A program made the position numbers and the translations under genes. Under the pieces are notes generated by a model. That model worked only from the letters and a program-made list of their open reading frames with translations. It did no database searches and had not been told where the DNA came from. From assembly GCF_004358025.1 (NCBI RefSeq), contig NZ_SMTL01000002.1:806001-870000 (forward strand): DNA of 64,000 bases, given 5' to 3'. How positions within the stretch are numbered: the stretch's first letter is position 1; the number at the start of each line of letters is the position of its first letter. Below, in pieces: positions 1 through 8,417 of this stretch. The stretch comes from Rhizobium deserti (lineage in GTDB: Bacteria > Pseudomonadota > Alphaproteobacteria > Rhizobiales > Rhizobiaceae).

Positions 1-236
1 GGTTCGGCCTTTTCCAGCCGGGTTTCGAACTTTCGCCCGCCCTCATCCCCATCATCTTGGGCGAAGAAGTTCTGCGGCGCCGGCGCATAAAGCGTTTCCA
101 GACCGTCCCGGTGGCGCTGGCGAATGAAGACGGCGCCCGCTTCTTCCGCGCCGCGATGCTCGACCGCAGCAAAGCCACCCATTCCGAAGACACGGCGGGT
201 CAGGGCAGCAACGAAGATTTCCGATTTGAGACGCAT
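1..236 (-). CDS. DUF1491 family protein (3' end cut by window edge)
   Basis: Only the first 78 or so residues are visible; the gene runs off the left edge of the window. The translation begins MRLKSEIFVAAL and continues with a run of Arg/Gly/Glu-rich sequence ending in LYAPAPQNFFAQDDD. This matches my recollection of the DUF1491 family, a small cytosolic protein of unknown function conserved in Rhizobiales. No transmembrane segment or catalytic motif is visible. It is read from the minus strand and is divergent from the small membrane protein at 457. Function is unknown. Confidence 0.7.
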   Translation of the reverse strand, partial: MRLKSEIFVAALTRRVFGMGGFAAVEHRGAEEAGAVFIRQRHRDGLETLYAPAPQNFFAQDDGDEGGRKFETRLEKAE

Positions 237-456
237 GGGTGCTTCTATGCCGCTTCGGCTCGGCTGCGCAAACTCAATCTGACGGCCGCGCGCCGGGCCA
301 TCAGCCGCCTAGCCGCTTCAAATCAGCTTAACCGCAGCAATTATGGCGATTTTGCACAGAAAATGCTGCCGGACGGATGCCGTGCCCTTTCCTTTGTTCC
401 CGCCCCCCATAATTAGGGGGAATGCCGTCTGGCATTTGTGAAAAGGAGTTGGGGCT

Positions 457-624
457 ATGGGTACTTCCGTTTTGATCAGCATTCTCATCACCTTCCTGGT
501 GATCGTGCTTATTCTTTATCTCGTCGCGCGCCTGCCGATCGATGGCCGTGTCAAGCAGATCGTGCAGATCATCGTGATCATCATCGGCATCATCTCGATG
601 CTGAAATATCTCGCCGTATTCTGA
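457..624 (+). CDS. Small two-helix membrane protein (Thivi_2564-like)
   Basis: A 55-residue protein with a good ribosome binding site (AAAAGGAGTT) about 9 bases before the ATG. Residues 4-24 are a strongly hydrophobic helix rich in Ile, Leu and Val. A short polar turn (LPIDGRVKQ) follows, then a second hydrophobic helix at about 35-55. The arrangement is a hairpin inner-membrane protein. It resembles the small proteins named Thivi_2564 family in bacterial annotations, whose function is not known. It stands alone, between a divergent DUF1491 gene and a convergent peptidoglycan-binding protein. The family name is from memory and less certain than the fact that the gene is real. Confidence 0.65.
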   Translation: MGTSVLISILITFLVIVLILYLVARLPIDGRVKQIVQIIVIIIGIISMLKYLAVF

Positions 625-713
625 TCTGAACCAAGCCTGTGCCGCCCCCCGCGGCGCAGGCCTTATGCTAGAGGGATGTCGGTCGACGACCACTCCCATC
701 GCTTCGGCAGTCC

Positions 714-1766
714 TCAGAGAGCGCCGATCGCCTTCAGCTTTTTCAGCACCATGTCGTTCGGCTCGCCGGTTTCCGGCAGGCGGTAGTGCTTTTCGAAACG
801 ACGGATCGCGGCCTTGGTCTGGCTGCCGGCAACCCCGTCCACCTCCACATCCGTATAGGCGATGTTGGCAAGTCCCTTCTGGATCTGCAGAACCATGTTG
901 GAAGCTGGTACGGATGCCTGAGACCGGGCAGGACCGGCGTTGGCGGCAGCCGTCGTGTTCTTCCAGCCGGTACCGGGAATATCGGCCGGCGGCGTCATGG
1001 CCGGATTGCGTTCGGCCGACCGTATGGCGGCTGCGATCGGGTCTTCGGCGCGCATGCTGACATTTTCCGCAGGCCGGTTGCCCGCAGGCCCCTTGGTGGG
1101 CTGCGCGGATGCCGGATGCGCGGATGCGTTCTGCCCCGCAGCAGCCGGATTGCGCTGGACTTGACCTGATTGCGGCTGGACGGACTTCTGCGGCTGGCTG
1201 CGCGCGGTTTGCGGCATGGCGGGTTTTGGCAAAGGCGCGGCCACCTGTGCAGGAACAGCCGCGTCATGCGCAGGCGCGACGGCTGCAGCCTGCTCCGGCT
1301 GTGGCACGGCAGGCTGTGGCACGGCATGATGGGTTTGCGGCAGTGCCGGCGCATCGTCCGCCGATTGTGAAGGCTGCGCCAAAGCGGGCGGCGGCGGCTC
1401 GGGCGCGCGCTCAATGCGGAAGGTCGTGACATCGGCCGGCGCGGTGCGCTTCAGCGGCCGGTAACCGGCAATGCGGTTGGGATCGTCAGGATCGCGGGTG
1501 GCAAGGAAAGGCGATGGATGGCCGTTCGGCTGGTACCAGAGCGCGTTGGCGGCCACGAAGCTGAAGAGCACGGCAAAGCCGGCAAAGCCGAACAGCGGTT
1601 TCGGGTGGCGCGCGGCAGTGCTGCCGGCGGCCATGAGCAGGCGCGAGGCAAGGCCCGGCTCCTTGACGCTCCGCCCCTTGCCGGGACGTCGTGCCTGGTT
1701 CCGGCCGGCATCAGTCCGTCTCATTTCCCGCCCTGCGTCAGGCGATTTTTGCTTCCGCCCGCTCAT
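714..1766 (-). CDS. Peptidoglycan-binding domain protein with membrane anchor
   Basis: About 350 residues. A basic N-terminus is followed by one transmembrane helix (LFGFAGFAVLFSFVAANALW, about residues 58-77). A long low-complexity Pro/Ala/Gln-rich linker extends to about residue 270. The C-terminal 70 residues carry a PG_binding_1-like fold (IQKGLANIAYTDVEVDGVAG then TKAAIRRFEKHYRLPETGE). The protein should be anchored in the inner membrane with the linker spanning the periplasm to the murein. The gene starts inside the end of the upstream histidine kinase, so the two are probably translationally coupled. I chose the ATG at 1766, preceded by AGGA at 8 bases; a TTG at 1772 and an ATG at 1724 are alternatives. 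Confidence 0.75.
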   Translation of the reverse strand: MSGRKQKSPDAGREMRRTDAGRNQARRPGKGRSVKEPGLASRLLMAAGSTAARHPKPLFGFAGFAVLFSFVAANALWYQPNGHPSPFLATRDPDDPNRIAGYRPLKRTAPADVTTFRIERAPEPPPPALAQPSQSADDAPALPQTHHAVPQPAVPQPEQAAAVAPAHDAAVPAQVAAPLPKPAMPQTARSQPQKSVQPQSGQVQRNPAAAGQNASAHPASAQPTKGPAGNRPAENVSMRAEDPIAAAIRSAERNPAMTPPADIPGTGWKNTTAAANAGPARSQASVPASNMVLQIQKGLANIAYTDVEVDGVAGSQTKAAIRRFEKHYRLPETGEPNDMVLKKLKAIGAL

Positions 1767-3336
1767 CTGCAAAATCCTGTTGGTCCATCATGGCCGTCTG
1801 CCGGGCAAATTTGAGCCGCGGCGGGAATTCTACCCTTTCCTCCTGCGCATCGTCCAGTCCGTCGTGCACGCCGGAACCGTCCGCCGGCAGAGCGATCGTG
1901 ACGACGGTCCCCTCGCCCGGCCGGCTGTCGATGGCGAAGCGTCCGCCATGCAGGGCGACGAGGCCCTTGACCAGGGAAAGGCCGAGGCCCGTGCCTTCGT
2001 AGTGGCGCGTGTAATCGTTCTGGACCTGCATGAAGGGCTGGCCGATCGAGGCCAGTTTGTCGGATGCGATGCCGATGCCGGTATCGCTGACGGTGATCAC
2101 CAGGTCGTCGGCTTGCAGCGCCGCGTCGATGGAGACCACGCCGCCGGAACCCGTGAACTTGATGGCATTGCCGGCGAGGTTGATGAGTACCTGCTGGATC
2201 GCCCGGCGGTCGGCCACAACCTCGCCAAGCCCGCGCGGCGTGCGGGTGGTGAGGGTAACGCCCTTTTCCCGCGCCGAATGATCGAGCATGGCGCGGCAGG
2301 CCTCCAAGGCCTCGTCGATGGCAAAGGGTTCGGTCAGCAGCTCGTAACGGCCGGCCTCGATCTTCGACATGTCGAGCATGGTGTTGACCACGGACAGGAG
2401 ATGGGCGCCAGACTGGCGGATCAGCCCGACATATTCGCGCTGGCGGTCGTTTTCCAGCTGCCCGAAATATTCGCCGGCAAGCACGTCCGAAAAGCCGAGT
2501 ATGGCATTCAGCGGCGTGCGCAGCTCATGGCTGACGGCTGCCAGGAAACGCGACTTGGCTTCATGGGCCGATTGCGCTTCGGCCGTGCGGCTGGCGGCTT
2601 CGGCGCGCAGCGTTTCCTCTTCCGACCAGTCGCGGGCCTGGGCGAAGATTTGCACCAGTTCCCCTTCGGGGTCGCGTATGGCCGTCATATCGAGGCGGAC
2701 ATGCAGAAATTGCCGACCATTGGCGGCAGAAAAGGGACGCTCAATGCGGATATCGGCGGCAGAACTGCAGCTGCCCTGGCGAAGCGTATCGACCGCCTGC
2801 ACAAGCGCGATGCGGTCGGAGACATGCACCAACTCGGCCAGCGCCTCGCCGGCGCTGTCGCGCAGGGTGGCGGGAAAGGCAAGCCGATCGCGGCCGCCGA
2901 CTTTCACCACCAGGCCATGCGGGTCGATGATCATCGACAGACCGGCGCAGGCATCAAAGGCCATGTCTTCGGAAGCGACGGAAACAAGCGGCGCGGCAGG
3001 ACGCCGCGGCATGAGGAAGGCGAGTGCCGCAAGGATCAGGAAGACGCCGAGCACCAGCGCGACGCCGACCGGCAGAGCCAGCGAGGGTGCCAGCACGGTG
3101 GTCAGAAGCAGCGGCACGGCCGGAAACGACAGGGCGGCAGCAAAGGCCAGGCGGCGCAGCATCACGACTTCGACGGCACGGGCAGCAGCGCCCGCCCGAC
3201 CGGCATCTGTTTCGCCTAGCCGGGTCAGCCAGCGGCCGGCCGTTTCATCGACCAACAGCACCGCCTTACCGGCAATGTCACTCACTACGCTCACGCAAAA
3301 CCCTGACGCAATACTCTTCTTCACGAGGGCCACCAT
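1738..3336 (-). CDS. PAS-containing hybrid-free sensor histidine kinase (PleC/PdhS-like kinase core)
   Basis: About 532 residues. Two hydrophobic segments near residues 58-80 and 85-110 form a membrane region. A PAS-like sensory domain follows (about 120-235), then a HisKA dimerisation domain with the H-box SHELRTPLN (His about 270), and a HATPase_c domain with an N-box (NLAGNAIKFTG), G1 (DTGIGI) and G2 (GTGLGLS). The H-box context (AAVSHELRTPLNAILGFSDVL) is typical of alphaproteobacterial PleC/DivJ-type kinases. No receiver domain is present, so it should phosphorylate a separate regulator that I cannot name. The start at 3336 is an ATG without a strong ribosome binding site; a longer form from 3381 and a shorter GTG form are possible. 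The last 29 bases overlap the peptidoglycan-binding gene. Confidence 0.8.
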   Translation of the reverse strand: MVALVKKSIASGFCVSVVSDIAGKAVLLVDETAGRWLTRLGETDAGRAGAAARAVEVVMLRRLAFAAALSFPAVPLLLTTVLAPSLALPVGVALVLGVFLILAALAFLMPRRPAAPLVSVASEDMAFDACAGLSMIIDPHGLVVKVGGRDRLAFPATLRDSAGEALAELVHVSDRIALVQAVDTLRQGSCSSAADIRIERPFSAANGRQFLHVRLDMTAIRDPEGELVQIFAQARDWSEEETLRAEAASRTAEAQSAHEAKSRFLAAVSHELRTPLNAILGFSDVLAGEYFGQLENDRQREYVGLIRQSGAHLLSVVNTMLDMSKIEAGRYELLTEPFAIDEALEACRAMLDHSAREKGVTLTTRTPRGLGEVVADRRAIQQVLINLAGNAIKFTGSGGVVSIDAALQADDLVITVSDTGIGIASDKLASIGQPFMQVQNDYTRHYEGTGLGLSLVKGLVALHGGRFAIDSRPGEGTVVTIALPADGSGVHDGLDDAQEERVEFPPRLKFARQTAMMDQQDFADERAEAKIA

Positions 3337-3761
3337 AGGCTTTGGCGGCTTAAGGAAACAATAAAAGATGGCATCCGGCACCCCGTCGGAGGCCCCCTTT
3401 TCCCCCTTTGGGACAGTTCCGGCGACGCTTTTCCGGTTGTGGTTAACGGGATGTAAGCGACGGATTTGCTTTGATTTTTCCTGAGACGTTAACTTCTGTG
3501 GCAGCCCAGGCCGCGAAAACCGTGGAGCTTTACGGCCCCGCGCCGCATTTATGCTTAACCGGGGCCGTTAAAGTTTTATCCAAAGGCGCAGAGACCGGCA
3601 GGGACGAGGCGGAATAGATCGCATTTTACACAAATTTTCGGAAAATCCGAGCGAGCCCGTCAAAGGCGTGTTCGCTTCCGATCGGTACAGTCATGCTCAA
3701 GACCGGAACAGACCGGCAGCCCCTAGCAAACGCCAAGCGGGCAAAACAGGTGGACAAGACG
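3337..3761. other. Divergent intergenic region with GTTAAC half-sites
   Basis: The 425-base spacer between the histidine kinase and the DUF5330 gene holds no convincing reading frame. It contains four TTAA-bearing half-sites: GTTAAC at 3442-3447 and 3488-3493, and TTAA at 3555-3558 and 3568-3571. The last pair is separated by 9 bases, not the 7 expected of a CtrA site. The promoters for both flanking genes must lie here, but I cannot place them. Confidence 0.35.
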
Positions 3762-4175
3762 ATGTGGTTTCTGATCAAGGGAAGTGTGTGGTTTGCAGCC
3801 GTGCTGGTCGTGCTCTCCTACTTCAGCAGCAAGCCGGCCAATGAAATCCAGGGCGTTTCCGCCCTTGAGGTGAGCGACGCCTTTACGGCGGCCACCCAGG
3901 CCTATCAATATGTCAGCGCGATCTGCACCGAAAAGCCGGATGTCTGCGAAAAGGGCGGCGAAACCCTGTCGGCCCTCGGCGTGCGGGCAACCGAAGGGGC
4001 ACGGGTGGCCTTCGAGCTTCTCGACAAGCAGTTCGGCAGTCCCCAGACGGCGGTGGCCGAGATTGCCGACCCCGATCCGGCTCCACTGCCCGAAAAGCCT
4101 GCCACGGTTGCCGCCGTATCCGACCAGGTCTTCACCGGCACTGTTCCCTTGCCGCAGAAGCGCCCGGCCCGATAA
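3762..4175 (+). CDS. DUF5330 domain-containing membrane protein
   Basis: A 137-residue protein from the ATG at 3762, which follows AGGTGG by about 8 bases. The N-terminus MWFLIKGSVWFAAVLVVLSYF is a single membrane helix. The rest contains two Cys (CTEKPDVCEKG) and a Pro-rich tail ending in PLPQKRPAR. This pattern fits the DUF5330 family of Rhizobiales. The bulk probably sits in the periplasm, but no function is known. A longer form from 3693 would add a charged stretch before the helix and is less likely. A strong intrinsic terminator lies about 150 bases downstream. Confidence 0.7.
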   Translation: MWFLIKGSVWFAAVLVVLSYFSSKPANEIQGVSALEVSDAFTAATQAYQYVSAICTEKPDVCEKGGETLSALGVRATEGARVAFELLDKQFGSPQTAVAEIADPDPAPLPEKPATVAAVSDQVFTGTVPLPQKRPAR

Positions 4176-4326
4176 GGACCGGAGGATCCAGATGATCCGG
4201 CCAGGATCAAGCGCCGGGCGCCTTTGCGCCGCCTGCCGATCCTGCCTTTGACGAAATCTTGCGCCGGGCCCACAAGCCACGGTTCCCGGCGCCGGACTGC
4301 CCGCCTGTCCATCAGCACTTGCTGAC

Positions 4327-4361
4327 GCCGTGAGGAATGCGTTCCTCACGGCGATTTTTTT
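4327..4361 (+). terminator. Intrinsic terminator before sufE
   Basis: A perfect 11-bp stem (GCCGTGAGGAA, loop TGCG, TTCCTCACGGC) is followed by seven T residues at 4355-4361. It should end transcription coming from the DUF5330 gene. sufE starts 56 bases later and so needs its own promoter or read-through. Confidence 0.85.
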
Positions 4362-4416
4362 GCTTTTATTGCCGGCGCAAATCCCTATATCCGGCGCATA
4401 CGACAGCGGAGCACGC

Positions 4417-4839
4417 ATGGCGAACCTTCAACAGATCCTGGATGATTTTGCCTTCCTCGAGGAATGGGAAGACCGCTACCGCTATGTGATCGAGCTCGGC
4501 AAGCAGTTGCCCGACCTGCCGGATTCGGAAAAGACGGCGGAACACAAAGTGCAGGGCTGCGCCAGCCAGGTCTGGCTGGTGAGCCATGCGGGCACCCAGA
4601 GTACCGATCCGGTGATGAGCTTCGACGGCGATTCGGACGCCCATATCGTGCGTGGCCTGGTAGCCATCGTGCTGGCCGTTTATTCCGGTAAGCATGCCTC
4701 CGAGATTGCTGCGACCGATGCGATCGAGATCTTCGACCGCATCGGCCTGGTGGAGCATCTTTCGTCGCAGCGTGCCAATGGGCTTCGCTCCATGGTCAAT
4801 CGCATCCGCGAGGAAGCTCGGCTGCGCACGGCGGCGTGA
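4417..4839 (+). CDS. sufE: SufE family cysteine desulfuration protein
   Basis: A 140-residue SufE homologue. It accepts persulfide sulfur from the cysteine desulfurase SufS and passes it to the SufBCD scaffold during Fe-S cluster assembly. The active-site Cys is seen in VQGCASQVWL (Cys48). Other family features are the N-terminal DDFAFLEEWEDRYRYVIELG region and the later FDRIGLVEHLSSQRANGLRSM segment. The length is normal for the family. The suf operon itself is not in this window, so the gene is separated from its partners, as is common in rhizobia. The start is the ATG at 4417; an upstream extension to 4330 would run through the terminator and is rejected. Confidence 0.92.
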   Translation: MANLQQILDDFAFLEEWEDRYRYVIELGKQLPDLPDSEKTAEHKVQGCASQVWLVSHAGTQSTDPVMSFDGDSDAHIVRGLVAIVLAVYSGKHASEIAATDAIEIFDRIGLVEHLSSQRANGLRSMVNRIREEARLRTAA

Positions 4840-4872
4840 AGGGCCGGCCGACCCCAACGCCATTCCGGTTCG

Positions 4873-5688
4873 TCACATCCGCGGACGGTAATCCTCGGCA
4901 CCCCAGACATGCCTGCGCCTCGGATTGACGGCGGCAGGCGGCGCATAATGGCGGGCCAGCGCCAGCAGCGCCGTGCGCAGCATCAGCTTGGCCGAGCGTG
5001 CCGGCCACTGGCGTTCGCGCTCCACCGCTTCGAGCCCCTTGGAAAAGCAGCAGACGTCGACGGCGACGCCCGCAAGTTCGGGCCCCATGGCATCCGTTGC
5101 TTTGGAAAAACGGTCACGCGCCGCCATGGCGCTGTCGGCAATCTCCGCCTGGCCGCCCGCGTTACCCTTGCCGCGGCCGGACAGTCTCGGCTCCCAGGAC
5201 GCCGTGATGCGCGGCTGCATCTGCCCGCGGGTGAAATCCGAAAGAAGTTTCTCGCCCGCTTCCACCGCTTCCGGCGGCAGAAAGGCATTGCCCTGCCGGT
5301 CCTTCATACGGGCGATTGCGCCAAGCGGCGATTCGGAAAGATTGTGACGCACCGGCTGGCGCCGCTTCTCCACCTCCACGACGGCGTCTACCATGTCCCG
5401 ATGCTGGTGGCCGAATGCCTCCTCCCCATCCACCAGAGCGCGGCGCAGGAAGCCTGCGGCGGCATCGGTTGCGGCAAGCCGGTTGTCGAAGCACCGGGCA
5501 AGGCCCAGCGACTGGGCTTGTCGCACGACATCCTGAGCAAAGGCCGGGCCTTCGGTTCCGCCGAGCAGCAGCATGCCGTCGGTCGCCTCCGTCATGTCAC
5601 ATGCGCCGCGCAGCAGCAGACGCACCAGCCGGAGCAAAGGCTTGCGCGACGGATTTTCGGTGATTTTGGCAGGCTTGTGCTTAGTCAT
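4873..5688 (-). CDS. DUF6456 domain-containing protein
   Basis: About 271 residues, Arg- and Ala-rich and soluble, with no membrane helix. The C-terminal half (EPRLSGRGKGNAGGQAEIAD through GLEAVERERQWPARSAKLMLRTALLALARHY) matches my memory of the DUF6456 domain. That domain is found in Rhizobiales and is usually placed next to DNA-binding proteins. The gene overlaps the stop of the upstream DnaA domain IV-like gene by 8 bases, so they are cotranscribed. I chose the second ATG (5688), which lies 9 bases after GGAGG; the first ATG is only 3 bases from it. Function is unknown. A DNA-related role is only suggested by the neighbour. Confidence 0.7.
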   Translation of the reverse strand: MTKHKPAKITENPSRKPLLRLVRLLLRGACDMTEATDGMLLLGGTEGPAFAQDVVRQAQSLGLARCFDNRLAATDAAAGFLRRALVDGEEAFGHQHRDMVDAVVEVEKRRQPVRHNLSESPLGAIARMKDRQGNAFLPPEAVEAGEKLLSDFTRGQMQPRITASWEPRLSGRGKGNAGGQAEIADSAMAARDRFSKATDAMGPELAGVAVDVCCFSKGLEAVERERQWPARSAKLMLRTALLALARHYAPPAAVNPRRRHVWGAEDYRPRM

Positions 5689-6100
5689 GGACATGAACCT
5701 CCGAATTGCCGAAAACAGCGGTCACCATGCGTTCTGCGGCGGACAGGAATTCGTCGAAGGTCGGGTCGTCGCGGCGATCCTCGACCACATGGCAGGCATG
5801 AGCGACCGTGGTACGGTCACGGCCGAGGGCCTCGCCGATATCCTGCATGGGGATCTGCAGCGCCACATGGCAGACATACATGGAAATCTGCCTGACATGG
5901 CAGGCAAGCCGGCGGCGATCACGGCGCAGCATCACCCGATCCGCAAACAGGCAGACCAATTCGCCGATCACTTGGCGAACGATGCGGCAGACCGTTCTCA
6001 GCGGCAGGCTGGCGGGAAGCCTCGTAATGTGAGCCGCCGCAGCGGCACGCTCGAAATTCGGACCTGGCAGGGGAGGCTCCGGATAATCAATATAGGGCAT
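5681..6100 (-). CDS. Stand-alone DnaA domain IV-like DNA-binding protein
   Basis: A 139-residue protein without the AAA+ ATPase of DnaA but with its C-terminal DNA-binding domain. Residues about 67-110 read HVRQISMYVCHVALQIPMQD then IGEALGRDRTTVAHACHVV. This follows the DnaA domain IV pattern (RQIAMYL..., GRDHTTVLHA signature), with Arg in place of the usual His in GRDRTTV. The family should recognise DnaA-box-like DNA; what this one binds is not known. It precedes DUF6456 with an 8-base overlap. In rhizobial annotation such proteins are called helix-turn-helix domain-containing proteins. It might compete with DnaA for boxes or act as a transcription factor. Confidence 0.75.
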   Translation of the reverse strand: MPYIDYPEPPLPGPNFERAAAAAHITRLPASLPLRTVCRIVRQVIGELVCLFADRVMLRRDRRRLACHVRQISMYVCHVALQIPMQDIGEALGRDRTTVAHACHVVEDRRDDPTFDEFLSAAERMVTAVFGNSEVHVHD

Positions 6101-6260
6101 GACAACTCCTCAATGAATAGGAATTAATTCACACACCTTAACGCATGTATGGGGATGCCATAAGCCACAGGAGTGTGTTTTTACCCTGTTTCTTCTCCAC
6201 TTTCTTACATCTCCCTGAAAACAACTGGGATTTTTTTCCTCTTTCTATCCTCACACAAAA

Positions 6261-6282
6261 AACCGGGCGCAGGGGCCCGGTT
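6261..6282 (-). terminator. Terminator downstream of mucR
   Basis: An 8-bp perfect stem (AACCGGGC ... GCCCGGTT) is followed on the minus strand by TTTTTTG, and on the plus strand by TTCTTTT. On the minus strand it directly follows the mucR stop codon and is probably its intrinsic terminator. Confidence 0.75.
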
Positions 6283-6345
6283 CTTTTACATCCGCTGTTT
6301 TGACGTCAATTCGTGGCCGAGTGGCAGGAAAACCCGTTTCCTGGA

Positions 6346-6777
6346 TCAGGCCTTGCCGCGCTTGCGGCGCTGGCCGAGACCCATTTCCTTGGCCAGCCTG
6401 GAACGGGCTTCCGCATAAGCGGGAGCCACCATCGGGTAGTCGGCCGGCAGGCCCCATTTCTCGCGATATTCTTCCGGCGTCATGTTGTAGTGGGTCATGA
6501 GGTGGCGCTTCAGCGACTTGAACTTCATGCCGTCTTCGAGGCAGATCAGGTAATCATCCTCGATGGACTTCTTGATCGGCACCGGAGGCTTGGGCTTTTC
6601 GATGTTGATCGCAGCCGGAGCAGGCGACGACGTGCTGCTCAGCGCCGAATGGACATCGGCGATAAGATGGGAAAGATCTCCAACTTGGACAACATGGTTG
6701 CTCACATAGGCCGCCACGATGTCCGCGGTGAGTTCCACCAGCAGATCCGGGCTCTTGCCCAATGCGATTTCTGTCAT
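6346..6777 (-). CDS. mucR: MucR/Ros family zinc-finger transcriptional regulator
   Basis: A 143-residue protein close to rhizobial MucR, a regulator of exopolysaccharide, motility and cell-cycle genes in Rhizobiaceae. The N-terminal 50 residues form the oligomerisation region ([16 protein letters not shown]). A Pro-rich linker ([11 protein letters not shown]) and the zinc finger follow. The finger ligands read as Cys79, Asp82, His92 and His96 ([19 protein letters not shown]), with Asp where Agrobacterium Ros has a second Cys. This substitution is normal in MucR proteins. The C-terminal [18 protein letters not shown] is nearly invariant in the family. A terminator follows the gene and a 400-base spacer precedes it, which suits a highly regulated, probably autoregulated gene. 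Confidence 0.9.
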   Translation of the reverse strand: MTEIALGKSPDLLVELTADIVAAYVSNHVVQVGDLSHLIADVHSALSSTSSPAPAAINIEKPKPPVPIKKSIEDDYLICLEDGMKFKSLKRHLMTHYNMTPEEYREKWGLPADYPMVAPAYAEARSRLAKEMGLGQRRKRGKA

Positions 6778-7195
6778 ATTCGTTCTCCTGTCATCATTGG
6801 ATGACGAGTTCCGCGACCTCCGCGACGCTCGTCCCTGTAGAGCCTTCGTGGCTTTCTCGCATTCGCCGCAGCGTCCATGGACGGAAACTTACCCCTAAGT
6901 TTCCTGCGGCAGAAAGGCGAAACAAACACCGGATATTGTTCAAAAACAAAGCTTTTCGCGCATTCAGCCACGTCTCGGATCGAGATTTCATGCGGCTATG
7001 TACGGGAAACGCTAGATTTGGACCAATATCAGTGCTCTACTGCCCCTGAAGTAGCATCCAGATTCGAAAAGTCAAAGTGCGAAATTTAGTAACGCCGGAC
7101 TTCTTCGTGCCCTATATCGGTACAACGCTACCTTTACTGGCAAAGAGGACAGAATTTCCTCAATTGTGACAAGGTTATAGCCTTCCTCAGCTGGA
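6778..7195. other. Long non-coding spacer upstream of mucR
   Basis: These 418 bases lie between the mucR start and the end of mnhG, both minus-strand genes. No reading frame in either direction looks like a protein. The stretch is richer in A and T than its surroundings. It must hold the mucR promoter and probably MucR autoregulatory sites, but I cannot pick out defined boxes. Confidence 0.4.
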
Positions 7196-7540
7196 CTATA
7201 TTGCTTCCCGGTGATTCTGCATTTCGTCACGGACGGTGTGCGATGCAAGCGGGTACCCCATCTTGAGCGCAGCCATGGCTAGGAGATGCGCCGAAATCGG
7301 GGCAGTCAGTACGAAAAAGAAGAAGCCCGCCAGAGCGCGTGCCAGCGTCGCCACGTCCCCCGCGTGGAGGCCGACGGCAATCAGCATCAGTCCGGAGCCG
7401 ACCGTTCCCGCCTTAGAGGCGGCATGCATGCGGGTATAAACGTCCGGAAGGCGATTGAGGCCGATCGCCGCCACCAGGGCAAATGCGGCGCCAACCAGGA
7501 TGAGGGTGGCAATCAAGATTGCGAGCACCAGTTCGATCAT
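7196..7540 (-). CDS. mnhG: Cation/proton antiporter subunit G
   Basis: A 114-residue protein with three membrane helices, and the last gene of the seven-gene Mrp/Mnh/Pha operon. Family signatures are the N-terminal helix ([20 protein letters not shown]), the segment [18 protein letters not shown] and the C-terminal APISAHLLA. MnhG belongs to the membrane complex that exchanges Na+ or K+ for protons and is required for activity, although it is not thought to form the main ion channel. The start overlaps the mnhF stop codon (ATGA arrangement). Confidence 0.9.
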   Translation of the reverse strand: MIELVLAILIATLILVGAAFALVAAIGLNRLPDVYTRMHAASKAGTVGSGLMLIAVGLHAGDVATLARALAGFFFFVLTAPISAHLLAMAALKMGYPLASHTVRDEMQNHREAI

Positions 7541-7947
7541 CGGCTCTTCTTTCGGCGCGGCGGCGCGGGAGGCTCGGCCTTGCGCTTGCCTGACGGCTTG
7601 GGGGACTGTGCGGTGGGCACCAAGCCAGCAGGCACAAAGTCGGCAGGCTGCGGAGGAGCTGGTGCGCGGCCGCCACGCGCCAGGATGAAGCGGGCAAAGG
7701 CAACAGTGGCCAGGAAGCCGACAAGGCCGAGCGATATGGCGATATCGATATAAAGCGTGAAGCCGGTGCGGATGGCGATCAGCGCGATAAAGCCGATGAC
7801 GATGCCGACCAGCATGTCGAGCGCAACGACCCTGTCGGGAAGCGTCGGACCAATGACCACCCGCCGCACGGTCAGCAGGAAGGCCAGCCCCAGCACGACG
7901 AGGGCTATCCAGATGGCCGAAGACAGGATCATGGCAGCTGGGGTCAT
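7537..7947 (-). CDS. mnhF: Cation/proton antiporter subunit F
   Basis: 136 residues. The three helices and the segment [18 protein letters not shown] are characteristic of MrpF/MnhF; the conserved Asp in LPDRVVALD is part of the family core. The C-terminal 35 residues (Pro-, Lys- and Arg-rich, ending PPRRKKSR) extend beyond the usual 85-95 residue length and should be cytoplasmic. The gene overlaps mnhE by four bases and mnhG by four bases, so it is translated as part of one polycistronic message. Confidence 0.9.
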   Translation of the reverse strand: MTPAAMILSSAIWIALVVLGLAFLLTVRRVVIGPTLPDRVVALDMLVGIVIGFIALIAIRTGFTLYIDIAISLGLVGFLATVAFARFILARGGRAPAPPQPADFVPAGLVPTAQSPKPSGKRKAEPPAPPRRKKSR

Positions 7948-8417
7948 CGGAAGGCCTCGATGATCTTTTTCTCGAAGCCTTGGGCAATATCGCGCTTGGT
8001 CGCGTCGACATTGGAGCAGTCCAGCGCGTGCACGAAAAGCAGCTTCCGGTCAGCCGATACATCCACGGACAAGGTACCGGGCGTCAGGGTGATCAGGCTG
8101 GCAAGAAGGGTGATTTCGAAATCCCGGTCCACGGTCAGCGGAAAGGCGAATATGCCGGGCTTTAACGGCATGCGCGGGCTTGCTACCAGGACTGCAACTT
8201 TCCAGGCGGAGAGAGCAAGTTCCTTGAAGAACAGCATGAGAAGCGAGAAAATGCGCCAAACGCGCCGCATATAGGCCTGGCCGCTCGCCTCCTCCCTCAC
8301 GATCCACAGGGCAAAGGTGGAAAGCGCGAAGCCGAGGATGAGGTTCTGGACGGAGGCACTGCCGGTGACGGCAACCCAAATGACCGCGAAGATGAGCGAC
8401 AGGAGGAAGGTGATCAT
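7944..8417 (-). CDS. mnhE: Cation/proton antiporter subunit E
   Basis: 157 residues. The N-terminal two or three helices are followed by a soluble tail containing [19 protein letters not shown], the MnhE signature, and [11 protein letters not shown]. In the Mrp complex subunit E is small and supports assembly. The start codon overlaps the mnhD stop (ATGA), and the stop overlaps mnhF. Length and motif content are normal. Confidence 0.9.
   Translation of the reverse strand: MITFLLSLIFAVIWVAVTGSASVQNLILGFALSTFALWIVREEASGQAYMRRVWRIFSLLMLFFKELALSAWKVAVLVASPRMPLKPGIFAFPLTVDRDFEITLLASLITLTPGTLSVDVSADRKLLFVHALDCSNVDATKRDIAQGFEKKIIEAFR

Noticed and set aside
1471..3219. A 582-codon open frame on the plus strand opposite the histidine kinase
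   Set aside because: Antisense to complete kinase motifs; rich in His, Gln and Arg without structure; treated as a shadow frame.
3555..3571. TTAA pair upstream of DUF5330 as a CtrA site
   Set aside because: The spacing is 9 bases, not 7, so it does not fit the consensus. Only kept as half-sites.
4330..4416. Longer N-terminus for SufE with a hydrophobic signal-like segment
   Set aside because: The extension is encoded by the terminator stem and T run; SufE is cytosolic and the ATG at 4417 gives the family length.
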